Shown: one piece after another, positions 11,201 through 26,200 of the stretch
Layout of the letters: the number at the start of each line of letters is the position of its first letter
Position numbering within the stretch: position 1 is the stretch's first letter
NCBI RefSeq assembly: GCF_963924675.1
Contig: NC_089234.1
Span: 63,213,588-63,277,587, forward strand
Direction of reading: 5' to 3'
DNA from: Phocoena phocoena
Taxonomy: Eukaryota > Chordata > Mammalia > Artiodactyla > Phocoenidae
Length of the DNA: 64,000 bases
Translations under genes and position numbers: made by a program
Notes under the pieces: model-generated
The model's database searches: none
What the model saw: the letters and a program-made list of their open reading frames with translations, nothing else
What the model was told of the DNA's origin: nothing

Positions 11201-14200
11201 TTTATTTTCCTCTGTAGTGGTTAGGAACTAGAATCCATTAGGTATGGATCAGTAATAACAATACCAATGATGATAGTTAACTTATTGAGGACTTGGTTAT
11301 GTCTCAGGCACTTTTCTGAGCCCTTTATATATATTTAACTCTCACAGCAACACTATTAAGTACTATTATTACCCCCATCTTACTTGTGAGGAAATTGAGG
11401 CAAAGGGAAGTTAACTGCCATGAATACACAGCTACAAACTAGCAGGGCTGTTTGCAGATACGTTTATACTTATATTTTTATCAAATATATATTTACTCTA
11501 TAAAGTATGTAAAGATTAGTAAGACTTCCTGCCATCAAGTTGCTTATAGTCTAAAAAGAGGTAAAGGAATAAGATAAGAATATGAATAGGGATAACAGGG
11601 ATAATACAAAGTCAAGTGACTTAGGTAGGGTTCTATGGAATTTAAAGGAGGGAGAAGATATCTGTAGGGGATGAAGAATTATACATTCAGTAATTTTTGA
11701 GAGGGGCTTCCCTGGTGGTGCAGTGGTTAAGAATCCACCTGCCAACGCAGGGGACACGGGTTCGATCCCTGGTCCAGGAAGATCCCACATGCCGCGGAGC
11801 AACTAAGCCCATGCGCCACAACTACTGAGCCTGTGCTCTAGAGCCCATGAGCCACAACTAGTGAAGCCCGCGTGCCACAACTACTGAAGCCCGCACACCT
11901 AGAGCCCGTGCTCCACAACAAGAGAAGCCACAGCAATGAGAAGCCCGCGCTCCCCACAACTAGAGAAAGCCCTTGTGCAGCAACAAAGACAACGCAGCCA
12001 AAAATAAATTAAAAAAATAATCTTTGAGAACCTGTTGTGTCTGGAGATTAGTATATGATACAAATACGATGAAGACTCCCTCTCATGGAGCTTATGCTCT
12101 ATCCAAAGGGAAGTCTTGAAGGAAGAGGTATTATGTGAGATGGCCTCGATTGATGAGTAAGATTTGAAAAGGTTGAGATGGGGAGAACAAGAAACAAATA
12201 TATATGAGCATTCTGCATGCCTTGAATAATACACATGCAGTGAGCCCAATGAGCATACTCCCCATTTTAAGCTTTTACTTAACATCCTGCTATTTAAGAA
12301 AGAAAAGACCACTTTTGACTGTATTACCTGCATGGAAAGTTGGGCATTCTGCATGAGAGTCAAACAGTATTTGATCCAGCATCTTGCTATTTCCCCTTTT
12401 CTTTGGTGATAAAGCTCTGGTACATCTCCTTCAGTTTCAGTAGCTAAAATGATACATGATTTGTGTAAGTTAAGGGTCACAATTGGAATTTTCATTGTGT
12501 ACTGCATTCTTTTTTGTATTACTTACCCCCCCATTATAAAAGTAACAAGTCCTCACTGAAGCAGTGGGGAAAAAAAATTCCTACCACGTAGAGGTACTCA
12601 CTATTATTTGCATATTTCTTTCTAGTTTTTTCTTATGTATTACCTATAGGTAAAGACTAAAGTCACCACGTATATTAAATTTTGAATACAGGCATACCTC
12701 AGAGATATTGCAGGACTGATTCCAGACCACTGTGATACAGTGAGTCACAGGAATTTTCTGTTTTCCATAGCGTATAAAAGTTATGTTTGCACTATACTGT
12801 AGTCTATTAAGTGTGCAACAGCATCATGTCTTAAAAATGTACACATCTTAATTAAAAAATACTTTATTGCTAAAAAATGCTAACCATCATCTGAGGCTTC
12901 AGAGAGTCATAAACTTTTTTGCTGGTGGACAGTCCCGCCTCAGTGCTGGTGGTTGCTGAAGGGTGGGGGGGCCATGGCAATCTCTTAAAACAAGACAGCA
13001 GTGACGTGTGCTGTGCTGATGGACTCCTCCTTTCATGAACAATTTCTCTGTAGCGTGCAGTGCTGTTTGACAGCATTTCACCCAACGCAGAACTTCTTTC
13101 AAAATTGGAGTCCATCCTCTCAAACCCTGCCACTATTTCATCAAGTTTATGTACTATTCTAACTCCTTTGTTGTCATTTCAAGAATCTTCACAGCATCTT
13201 CACCAGGAGTAGATTCCATCTCAAGAAACCATTCCCTTTGCTCATCCATAAGAAGCAACTCCTCATCTGTCAAAATTTTATGAGATTGCAGCATTTCAGT
13301 CACATCTTCAGGCTCGACTTTTAGTTCTCACACTATTTCTACCGCATCTGCAGTTACTTCCTCCACTGAAGTCTTAAACCCCTCAAAACCATCCCTGAGG
13401 GCTGGAGTCAGCTTCTTCCAAACTCCTGTTAATGTTGATATTTTGACCTCTTCCCATGAATCATGAATGTTCTTAATGGCATCTAGAATAGTGAATCTTT
13501 TCCAGAAGATTTTCAATTTACTTTGCCCAGATCCATCAGAGGAATCACATCTACGGCAGTGATAGCCTTATGATTTTTTTCTTCAAACGGTAAGACTTAA
13601 AAGTCGAAATTACTCCTTGATCCATGGGCTGCAGAATGGATGTTGTATTAGCAAACATGAAAACAACATTAATTGCATTGTATATCTCCATCAGAGCTCT
13701 TGGATGACCCAGGTACATTGTCAATGAGCAGTAATCTTTTGAAAGGAATTTTTTTTTTTTGAACAGTAGGTCTTAACAGTGGGCTTAAAATATTCAGTAA
13801 ACCATGTTGTAAACAGATGTGTTGTCATCCACGTTTTGTTTTTCCATTTACAAAGCACAGGTAACATAACTAGCATAAAGCATAATTAGCACAATTCTTT
13901 CGGGCCCTAGGATTTTCAGAGTAGTAAATGAGCATTAGCTTCAAGTTAAAAGTCATCAGCTGCACTAGCCCCTAACAAAAGAGTCAGCCTGTCCTTTGAA
14001 GCTTTGAAGCCAGGCACTGACTTCTCTCTAGCTATGAAAGTCCTAGATGGCATCTCCTTCCAGTAGAAGGCTGTTTCATCCACACTGAAAATCAGTTTAG
14101 TGTAGCCACCTTCGTTAATGATCCTAGCTAGATCTTCTGGATGATTTGCTGCTTCACCTTGCACTTTTACATTATGGAGACAGCTTCTTTCCTTAAATCT

Positions 14201-17200
14201 CATGAACCAACCTCTGCTAGCTTCAAACTTCTCTTCCGCAGCTTTCTCGCCTCTCTCAGCCTCCACAGAAATGAAGAAAGGTAGGGCCTTTCTCTGGATT
14301 AGGTTTTGGTTTAAGGGAATGTTGTGACTTGTATAATCTTCTATCCAGACCACTAAAACTTTCTCCATATCAGCAATAAGGCTGTTTTGCTTTCTTATCA
14401 TTCATGTGTTGACTGGAGTAGCACTTTCAATTTCCTTCAAGAACTTTTCCTTTGCATTCATAACTTGGCTAACCTGTGCAAGAGGGAGTATCTTTTGGCC
14501 TATTTTGACAGGCCTTCTTCACTAAGCTTAATCGTTCCTAGCTTTTGATTTAAAGTGAGAGATTTGCAACTCTTCCTTTCACTTAGAGATCACTGTAGGG
14601 TTATTAACTGACCTAATTTCGATAGTGTTGTGTTCTCAGGAAACAGGGAGGCCGGAGGAGAGGGAGGAAGACATGGGGGAACAGCCAGTCAGTGGAGTAG
14701 TCAGAACACACATTTATCAATTAAGTTCACCATCTTATATGGACACAGTTAGTGGCACCCCAGTTAGTGGCACCCCAAAACAATTTCTTAGACCTTAGAA
14801 CAAACAGGTACATGTGGGTGATTAATACCATTATTAATCGAATTAGATTAATAAAAGGATTGCTCATACAGGTTTTTAGAATACTTTAGGATAAGAATTC
14901 CATAATTCATGTCTACTTGGATTCTTTTTTTTTCTTTTCCATTATGGTTTATTACAGGATGTTGAATACAGTTACAATAGGACCTTGCTGTTTATCCATT
15001 CTATAATAGATTGCATCTGCTAGTCCCAAACTCCCAATCCAACCCTCCCCAACACCATCCCCCTGGCAACCCCGAATCTATACACGGGTTCTTAAGAGGT
15101 AGGTTGTTGAAAGCAGTTTCCTCTAATGTTTAAGCATTTGCTTTTACCACCTCGCCTATGCTATGGTCTCTGTAAATGAAGAAATAGTGTTGAACAAGGT
15201 GAAGGTTAGCATAGCTCCTAATTAATCTGTCAAATTCCAATTTAGTAGAATCCAAATTGAAATGGATTTTTCATAAATTAAAAGCAGTCCTGAGTGGAAA
15301 GCATTCCCCCAAAACAATGTTTGGAATGATGGGGGTGATTTAATGAAGGGTCAAATATTTCATTTTGTAATGAGTCCCACATCCAGTTTTACCAAAATAC
15401 TGTTATATCTGTGGAAGGAATTTATTTTTGCAAAGAACAATTTAGTTTTTCATGGTTTAAATTATTTTGGTTTTCACTAGTATTTAAAAATCCTTTGTAA
15501 CATGAAGTAACATTTTCAGTCGTCATGTTAGATTTAATGCAGTACTGCCATTAATCTGTGTACTTTGCTCTGCCTTTATAATCTTCCTTTTTCCCTCAAC
15601 ATGGGTGTGACACAAATGCCAAGTACAGCAGGCACCGCCCAGCTCTACAGGGAAAGAATCAAGTCGCTCACCTCCCAAGCAACATGGAAGCAACATAGAA
15701 GAACAACACTGATGTAAGTCACCAGTCAGTTGGATTGTCTCCTTCAGGTGAACATTCAGTTCCATAGAAAAAGTGGTTTTTAATCCCAACAGTAAAACCT
15801 TGTACCTGGATTCTCTTATAAGGAAACAATGTATAGCTGATTCTCATTGTTCCTGGTCGTTATGTTCTATAAAGTTGCTGTGAACAGTGAATTTGGGAAT
15901 GCTAAAACATCACTCCTAGGGCAAATACAGGGTTACGTTCTGATGAGCTTCTGGTCACAATATTTTCATCAACTGATCAATATATAACCTTATTTTAATG
16001 TGTTTCTGTTTAAAGACACCTTATGTAATACATAATTGACTCATTAACATTGACATTAACATTGAACTCATGGCCAATAGCACTGTAGCTTGTGCCTAAA
16101 TGAAGCTTACCTAGCACTGTATTTTCTCCAGAGGGCACATCCCAGCCTTCATGTACTTAGGAACATTAGATACCACTTCAGCACTACACTTGGGGGCCAT
16201 TTTAAACAATGAAATCGCCAACAAAATGCAAAAAAAAAACGTGGCACTGAGTAATTTAGACCACAAAAAGGATACGTGTTTACAGTATGAGAGCTGAAAC
16301 AAGAAGGTGGATCATTACCTTGTTTAACCTCAGCTGGTAATGTGCACCTTAGGTGCCTCAAATCCTTTGCTGTCTGCAAATGACCACACGAGTGCCTCGA
16401 GTACTGATTTTGGGGGTTATGAGTAAATTGTGCCAAGTAGGCAAATTCAAAAATATGGAATATACAGGGCTTCCCTGGTGCCTGCCGATGCAGGGGACAC
16501 AGGTTCGTGCCCCGGTCTGGGAGGATCCCACATGCTGCGGAGTGGCTAGGCCCCTGAGCCATGGCCGCTGAGCCTGTGCGTCCGGAGCCTGTGCTCCGCA
16601 GCAGGAGAGCCCACAACAGTGAGAGGCCCGTGTACTGCAAAAATAAATAAATAAATATGGAATCTACAGATAATGAGGATTGACTGTATTTTGGAACCTG
16701 CACTTAGATATGAAGTCCTTGATCTTTCCTTTTTAGAAATAGCTTATGGATCTGGGTAACTGACTTAAGGTTTGGAAGCAAAAGTTACTGGATTGTATAC
16801 CTTACTAAAATGTGCTTGGAGGTCCTGGTGGACATATTACTGATTTTATTTTTTGAATGTTCATTTTATATTGGAGTATAGTTAATTAACAAGCTTGTGT
16901 TAGTTTCAGGTGCACAGCAGAGTGATTCAGTTATACACAGGATATACTTGTATCCTTTTTCAAATTCTTTTCCCATTTAGGTTATTAGATTTTTTTTTAA
17001 AATCCATCCTATGACAAAGGCTTTACTAACTTTCCATACAGTTAGTCAAAAAATAAAAAAAATACAAAACACGGCAGACAGCATCTCACACACTAGAAAC
17101 CAACATGACAGGAGCCCCTTCTCAACACTGTAAAAAAACAAAACAAAACCAAAAAACCCAAAACTGAGAACTTAGTTTTGGCGGGGGACAGAACTTTGGT

Positions 17201-20200
17201 CCCCTACCAAATGAACTGAAATATCCCAGTAGAGAATCAAACCAAAGTGGTAAGATGGCGATAGGGGGTGGGTGTCAGATTTTTAAATAACTGCTTTTGT
17301 GACAAATGAGCTGGAAAAGACAGGTTTGGGCTAGGCTGCGTCCCTTACTATAACTATCAGGTTATTACAGACTATTGAGCAGAGATCCCTGTGCTACAGA
17401 GTAGGTCCTCTTTAATTTAAAAAAAAAATATTTGGCTGCACTGGGTCTTAGTTGTGGCACATGGGATCTTCGTTGTGGCCTGCAGGATCTCTTGTTGCGG
17501 TGCACAGGGCTGCTTTCTAGTTGTGGCGGGCGGGCTCTAGAGCAAACAGGCTTAGTTGCCCCATGGTATGTTGGATCTTAGTTCCCGAACAAGGGATCGA
17601 ACCTGCACCCCCTGCATTAGAAGGCAGCTTCCCTGCATTAGAAGGCAGCTTCTTAACCACTGGACCACCAGGGAAGTCCCTGTAGGTAATCTCTTTTAAA
17701 TATAGCAGTGTGTACATGTCAATCCCAAACTCCCAATCTATCCCTCCCCAGCACCCCTCTCCTGGTAACCATAACTTTGATCTCTCTGAGTCTGTTTGTT
17801 TTGTAAAAAAGTTCATTTGTATCATCTTTTTTAGATTCTGCATATAAGTGATATGATATTTGTCTTTCTCCATCTGACTGACTTCACTTAGCATGATAAT
17901 CTCCAGGTCAATCCATGTTGCTGCAAATGGCATTATTTCATTCTTTTTAATGGCTGGGTAATATTCCATTGTATATATGTACCACATCTTCTTTATCCAT
18001 TCATCTGTTGATGAACATTTAGGGTGCTTCCATGTCTTTGCTACTGTAAACAGCACTGCAGTGAACACTGGGGTGCATGTATCCTTTTGAACCATGATTT
18101 TCTCTGGAGATATGCCCAGGAGTGGGATTGCTGGATCACAGGGTAGCTCTATTTTTAGTTCTTAAACTTCCATACTGTGCTCCACAGTGGCTGCACCAAT
18201 TTACATTCCCGCCTACAGTGTAGGAGGTTTCCCTTTTCTCCACACCCTCTCCAGGATTTTTTATTTGTAGACTTTTTGATGATGGCCATTCTGACTGGTG
18301 TGAGGTGATACCTCATTGTAGTTTTGATTTGCATTTCTAATACTTAGCAATGCTGAGCATCTTTTCATGTGCCTGTTGGCTATGTGTATGTCTTCTTTGG
18401 AAAAATGTCTGTTTAGGTCTTCTGGGTTGTTTTTTTCTGTTGTTGAGCCACATGAGCTGTTTGTAAATTTTGGAGATTAATCCCTTGTCTGTGGTGTCAT
18501 TTGCAAACGTTTTCTCTCATTCTGTGGGTTGTCTTTTTGTTTATGGTTTTATTTGCTGTGCAAAGCTTTTGAGTTTAATTAGGTCCCATTTGTTTATTCT
18601 TGTTTTTTTATTTCCATTACCCAAGGATTTGGATTGAAAAATATCTTGCAGTGATTTGTCAAAAGTGTTCTGCCTGTATTTTCCTCTAAGAGTTTTATAG
18701 TATCCAATCTTATTTACGTCTTTAATCCATTTTCAGTTAAAAAATTTTTTTATTGGAATACAGTTGCTTTACAATGTTGTGTTAGTTTCTTGCTGTACAG
18801 CAAAGGGAATCAGTCATATGTACACATATATATCCACTCTTTATTAGATTTCCTTTCCATTTAGGTCACCACAGAGCACTGAGTAGAGTTCCCTGTGCTA
18901 TACAGTGGGTTCTCATTAGTTATCTACTTGAAGCATTTTAAAAGTCTTAGTATTGGACAGATGAATGGATAAAGAAGATGTGGTGCATATATACAATGGA
19001 ATATTACCCAGCCATTAAGAAGAATGAAATAATGCTATTTGCAAGCAACATGGATGGACCTGGAGATTATCATACCAAGTGAAGGAAGTCAGATAGAGAA
19101 AGACAAATATCATATAATACAGCTTAAAAAATGATACAGGGCTTCCCTGGTGTCACAGTGGTTGAGAGTCCGCCTGCCGACGCAGGGGACACGGGTTCGT
19201 GCCCTGGTCTGGGAAGATCCCACATGCCACAGAGCAGCTGGGCCCGTGAGCCACGGCTGCTGGGCCTGTGCGTCCGGAGCCTGTGCTCTGCAACAGGAGA
19301 GGCCACAACAGTGAGAGGCCCGTGTACCGCAAAAAAAAAAAAAAAAGATACAAATGAACTTATTTACAAAACATAAACAGACTCACAGAGAAGGAACTTA
19401 TGGTTATGGGGGGGCGGGGAGGGTGACAGATTGGGAGTGACATGTACACACTGATGTTTAAAACAGGTTAACTACAAGGACAGGGAACTCTGCTCAATAC
19501 TCTGTAATAACCTAAATGGGAAAAGAATTTGAAAAAGAATAGATACATGTATATGTATAACTGAATCACTTTGCTGTACGCCTGAAACTAACATAACATT
19601 GTTAATCAACTATATTCCAATATAAAATAAAATTTTAAGGGACGTCCTGGCAGTCCAGTGGTTAAGACTCTGCACTTCCAACGCAAGGGACATGGGTTTG
19701 ATCCCTGGTTAGGGAACAAAGATCCCACTTGCTGTGCAGTGTGGCCAAAAAAAAAAAAAAAATTCCAGAAAGTTCCAAAAAGCAAAACTTGAATTTGCCA
19801 TGTGCTGCCCTGAATTTGCCATGTGCTGCCCATTATTTACATAGCATTTACACTGTATTTGGTATTATAAGATACTCTAGAGATGATTTAATGCATACAA
19901 GAGGATGTGCATTGGTTATATGCAAATACTATGACATTTTATATAAGGGACTGTAGCATCCATAGATTTTTGGTATCCATGGTGGCCCTGGAACCAATCT
20001 CCCATGGATACCAAGGGATGACTGTACCAGAAGTAGAACTGCTAGATCATACATAGCTCTATTTTTAATTTCTTGAGGAACCTCCAAACAGTTTTTCATA
20101 GTGGCTACATCAATTTACAATCCTACCACAGTGCACGTGGATCCCCTTTTCTCTGCATCTTGACCAACACTTGTTATTTCTTGTCTTTTTGATAATAGTC

Positions 20201-23200
20201 AATCTAATAGGCGTGAGGTGATAGCTCACTGTGGTTTTGATGTGCTCAAATATACATGTTAACTGTGATTTATAAAACCAAATGAAACACTATAAACTAG
20301 ATATTTGGACATATCACATATTGTACTCCAACCAAAAATGTATAACGTGAATATTAGTGTAAAGAAACAGCAAACACCAATTGGAAAAATCTATGAAATA
20401 ACTGGCCTATATATTTTCAAAAATATCTGTGATGAAAGGCTGAGGAACTGTTCCAGATTAAAGATGACTAAAGAGAGATGTGACAACTACTGTGGGGAAT
20501 AGTATGGAGGTTCCTTAAAAAACTAAATACAGAAACTACCATATGATCCTGCAATCCCACTCCTGGGCATATATCCAGAGAAAACCATAATTCGAAATGA
20601 TACATGCACCTCAGTGTTCATTGCAGCACTACTTACAATAGCCAGGACATGGAAGCAACCTAAACGTCCATCAACAGAAAAACGGATAAAAAAGATGTGG
20701 TACACGTATACAACGGAGTATTACTCAGACATAAAAGAACGAAATAATGCCATTTGCAGCAACATGGGTGGACCTAGAGATCGTCGTACTGAGCAAAGTA
20801 AGTCAAAGAGAAATATCATGATATTGCTTAGACGTGGAATGTGGAATCTAAGAAAATGGTACAAATGAACTTACTTACAAAACAGAAATAGCATTACCGA
20901 TGTAGAAAATTTACAGTTACTGGGGGGTAAGGAGGGGGTGGGATGAATTAGGAGATTAGGATTGACATATACACACTACTACATATAAAACAGATTAACT
21001 AATAAGGACCTACTGTATAGCACAGGGAACTCTTCTCAATACTCTGTAATGCCCTATATGGGAAAAAATCTAACAGAGTGGATATATGTATAACTGACTC
21101 ACTTTGCTCTACAGCAGAAACTAACATAACATTGTATATCAGCTATATTCCAATAGAAATTTTAAAAGGAGATGTGACAACTAAATACAACCTTGAACTG
21201 GATACTCTGGTACTAGAGAAATTGCTATAAAGGACATTACAGGGACAGCTACTAAATACGAATTATAGATAAAAGAATTGTATAACAGTTATATTTCCTG
21301 TTCTATGATAATATAAGAAAATACTCTTATTTTTAGGAAAAACACACTGAAGTATTAGGGGGTAAAGGAACCTAATGTATGCAATCTTCTCTCAAATGGT
21401 TCAGAAAGAAAAAAATGTGACTACAAATGAGGCAAATACTAAAAATTGGTAAATTTAGAAGGGCGTATGGTAGTTCTTTGTTCTGTTCTTGAATTTTCTA
21501 AAGTTTAACATGATTTTAAAATAAAAATTTTAAAAAGCTATGTAATTAAACACGCACACCTAAACTTACTGTCTTCTGTGGTTCGGATCTTTCCAGTTTG
21601 ACCAAAAATGACATTAGCAGCTGATAAACAGTGCCTGGCCTCCATAAAGCATTGCTGTTGAGGAAATAAACAAGAATAAAGTCTTAACAAAATCAGGTAG
21701 AAACCACTACTAAGGAGACCCTGTATAGTAACTAAACAAGAAGGTATATAAGATATATTTTAGTATTATCTGGTTAAAAAAACTACCTTAAAGATTAAAA
21801 TAACAATACCCCCAAACTCTTAATAATGCAAACTGGCTGAAAAACAACTGCTGATTGACTACTGAAGGAGAGCTAACTTTTAATCAGCATACAAGAATGG
21901 CTATCATCCTAGACTCAAAGTACCTCACAGTCCTTTTAGGTGCAGGCTAAGTAGCCAAAGTTCCACACATGATCAATTTTTAGACCATTTACATTCTGTC
22001 AGAGGACTTGAAGATTTAATCTTTCTTAGGTTTAGAGACCCCTTTTACATCCTACCATTCAAAGGCAAACAGGATAAATTTTGATAGAGATTCCTGTCTT
22101 CTAAAATCTTTGGAATTTACAATATGAGGCTTCCCACCAAGTTTTGAAGTCAGATTTCCACAGATGAACTCTATGGAACTGCTTTACCAACACAGTTAAA
22201 GACTTCATAATCCAAACTGGGGCATGGTAAACTTCTCAAACACTTTGAGAACATCTCCTTGTTACTTTAACGCTTTACATTTGTTATTTAACGCTTTACA
22301 TTTGTCACGTAAGTCACAGGACTACTCAGCAGAATTACCAGGTCCAACTTTTAGTTGGACGCCACACTCATTAAGTATGTCTACTTCATATTAGTAACAC
22401 TGATTTTTGCTAAGAGGATTTTTAATGGTTGACTATGACTTTAAAATCTCAGCATTAAATGAATCTCCCCATTATTGCAAATTCAGAAGCCATCTTGAGA
22501 ACAGCTGGGCACCATGTGTAGTATTAGCCCAGCAGTATTTATAGATCAAAATGTTGGTGTTAAACCTCAAACCAAAAGAAAGTTACAGTTTACATAAAGA
22601 AGTTTTAATTGTTGCTCTATAATCCCTTACTCATCATTATCACTTCAGCTTTGTCCAGATTGGCTATCTGAAAGCAACCACTGTTAGAAAACAGTGAGTG
22701 CCCTGTGCCCTCTAGGTGGCTGGTAAATGTGGGACTTCACCTGCAAGGCAGGGACTCACTAAGTAGCAAAACCTCATGGAACCCGATGAAGATGATAGTG
22801 ATATAAATGACAATTGCATTTTTAAAAAACATGGATCAAATCTCTTTTTGCAGTATAACTTAGCTAGTTACAAAACAACTTATAAAACATTTTGGTAAAA
22901 AAAAATAAAAGCACAGAGTGGGGAGGTACTCATGAAATTTACTGCATGCTCAGCATAAGCAGTACTTAACTTAAAATTTTTAATTACACTTTAGATATCT
23001 TAGTACTGTTAGAATCCATGGAGTTTTAAATGTTAATTAAAATTACAGTGAGTATGTAATTTTAAAGTTGCTAAACAAAACAAAGGGCCTCTGGAAGCTA
23101 TTTTTAAAAAAAACCATAAAAAGGTGCCACAAGCAGAAGCACCAGGTAACACTTTTTGATGATGATCACAATGAAATGGATTCATGAGATTTAGATTTAA

Positions 23201-26200
23201 CTGAATGCTCTGATATATATGCAGTAGCGTTACTTACACGCTTGATCTTAGACCAAAGTCCTAGAAGCGATGCTGCAGTCACCACAGCCCTTTCTCTCCT
23301 GCTAATAGCTTTTCTGAATGAAATTCCGTGGGACAATACTTTAAACATAGGGCGCATTTATAGAACCAGCACTAGCAAAAAAACTTAGAAAGGATAAAGG
23401 CCCAGTAAGGATACAGCAGCAGGTAAACAGAGATCTAAGAAGAAACTCTGATAAGCAAAGAGTTACTAAAAGTTCAGAGAGGCTTGTGAATTAGAAATAC
23501 AAATAAAAGTAATTTCTATCACTGAGATACCTAATTGAGAATTAATAGAAAATCTGGCTGGGAAAGGTGGCTTTAAAGTGTTTTAGCATTAAAAATTCTC
23601 TTAAGGACTAAAAAATTTAAAAGGTCAATTAAGAATATACCAACATGATTCTGAATAATTCTGAAAGCAACTAAGAAGCTCAAATTTGTCCCTGTGTAAT
23701 ACTCCAGAAAAAATATAATGACCTGGAACTCAGAAATTGAGCAGAGATATTCCCAACATAGAAAAAGTACTATGAAGGAGTTAATTCTAAAGAATAACTG
23801 AAATGCATCACATGCTTTTATCAAAGCCCACATTTAACAGTCAACTTCCTCAGACAAATTCTCATAGTCACTGCATAAAGATAGTTAAGCCTACAAGATA
23901 AAATCTGCAATTTAAAATAACATCTCACTAAAATAGAGATAGCCTGTCTGTATCAAAAAAGAACTGATCTTAGGCAACGTAGGACATGATAAAATTATTT
24001 TAAGATTCAAAAGGATTACTGCAACAAAAAGCTACAGACTTCAGTACACTGGCAAACTGGGCTGCATTTTTCTATCCAGTTTACATCATAAAATACAAGC
24101 TACCTGTTTTTAAAAGATGACATGTTCAAGGTACTTTTGGTTCTATTTTTATACACACTATTGGTAACTCTGTTAGATAACTACTTTGAGAAGCTTACCT
24201 TATTGATGTAAAATTGTGACAAGGTAGCAGCATTAATAGCCCACTCCATAGGATGGTAGGCATTGTGCTCAAGCTGGCGTTTTAGGGTACTATGGCAATA
24301 ATGGGCAGCCTTCTCAAACATTTCCATGTGCTGGTAGACTTGAGCCAGGTAATATAGGTTATGAGTATAAACCTTCTCAAATCTATGAAGGAAAAAACAT
24401 TTGTGTAACGATTTACAATTTATAAGGAACTTTCAAATATTATTGATCCTCCCACCAACACCTTCAGTTGGGTATGACTTGTATCTATTTGACAGATAAG
24501 GAAACTGAGCCCCAGATTTGAACAGGGTAACTTATCTAGGAAGTGGCAAATGAAGGTTTTAATCCATGCCAGAATCCACATTCTATAACCTTTAAGTGCC
24601 TTGAAAAAGAAAGCACTGTGCTTTTTTTGAGCAATCATCTCAAATACACTATGTGGAAATACCTGTGAGGGCTGATTTCTAGACCTACTCACCTTTTTGA
24701 TCTCTCTTGTTCAGCAAGTTTCTCTTCTTCAGGAAGAAAATGCTCCGTAGGATCAAGAGGAGGACTCCCAATCTGTAATTAAAGCAAAACAAAACTCTAA
24801 AATTACTGTAAACATCAAGCGCCCTCCTCTGGAGGAAAAGGAGAAATAAAATTTTTAAAAAATTTTAATTTTTACTTCAGTTTTTACTAGTTCACTTTCA
24901 TATTATCCAAGAAGTAATTTTCTTAACCATAAAATCAGAGTCAAACAAATAAAAGGAGACTGCCCTACAAGCTCACACCTGACAAAATTTTAACTGCTGT
25001 TGCAGGTGAACTTCAAATACACACACACACACACAAAAGTCTACCATTTTGCTTTTAGAGATGTATAATTCTTTAAGTATTTTAAGTCTTAATTTTGTCT
25101 GGTAAAGAAAAGCTCTTTTGAAAACCTACATAAGCATGACAAAAACCAAAAATGTATACATCCTGAGAGCAATACTGTTCTAAACTGACCACTTTAGTAC
25201 ACTGGCAAACTGGGCTGCATTTTTCTATCCAGTTTATGTCAAAATACAAGCTACCTGTTCTTAAAAGATGACACTTTCAGGATGACATCTGAAAAATCAA
25301 AGTTTTTAATATTCTCAAGGGGACAAAAGATATACAGATTATACCCTTTCAATACAGGGACACTGAAACCAGTGATTCCATTGTTTATTGCCTTGGGCAA
25401 GTCACCCCATCTCTTGTGCTTATGTTTCCTCATCTATAAAATAAGGATGGGACTTCCCTGGTGGTGCAGTGGTTAAGAATCTGCCTGCCGGGACTTCCCC
25501 GGTGGTCCAGCAGTAAAGAATCCGCCTTCCAATGCAGGGGACGCGGTTCGATCCCTGATCGCATAACTAAGATCTCACATGCTGAGGGGCAACTAACCCT
25601 GTGTGCGGCAACTAGAGAGACGCCTGGGTGCCACTACTAAAACTCTACGCAGCCAAAAAAAAACCTGCCTGTCTGCCAACGCAGGGGACTCGGGTTCGAT
25701 CCCTGGCCCAGGAAGATCCCACATGCCGCAGAGCAACTAAGCCCGTGAGCCACAACTACAGAGTCTGTGCTCTAGAGCCCGCGAGCCACAACTACCTGAA
25801 ACCCACGCACCTAGAGCCCATGCTCCACAACAAGAGAAGCTACCACAATGAGAAGCCCACACACTGGAACTACGAGTAGCCCCTCCTCGCCGCAAGTTGT
25901 GTATATCACATATAATCCCATCTGAGGTCTTCCAAAAAAGCAGAACTACTTAACCACTGCCTCATTCTACTTCTGTGAGGATAGGCTCCTCAACTTTAAA
26001 CTGAATTCACTAAACTCCAAATAGCAGCCATGGTTTCCATTAAAAAAAAAAAAATGTGACCTTACATTCTGGATGCAAACACTAAAAGCATCACAACTTG
26101 GGGGACTTCCCTGGTGGTCCAGTGAGTAAGACTCAGAGCTCCCAAGGCAGGGGACCCGGATTTGATCTCTGGTCGGTGAACTAGATCCCGCGTGTATGGT

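Noticed and set aside
13946..14401. Domesticated transposase gene
   Set aside because: The Tigger frame is broken by shifts and stops on both sides and the element lacks one end, so there is no sign of a preserved full-length coding region.
25016..25036. CRISPR-like or regulatory short repeats
   Set aside because: The (AC)n runs here and near 57650 are ordinary microsatellites. There is no spacer-repeat pattern anywhere in the window.
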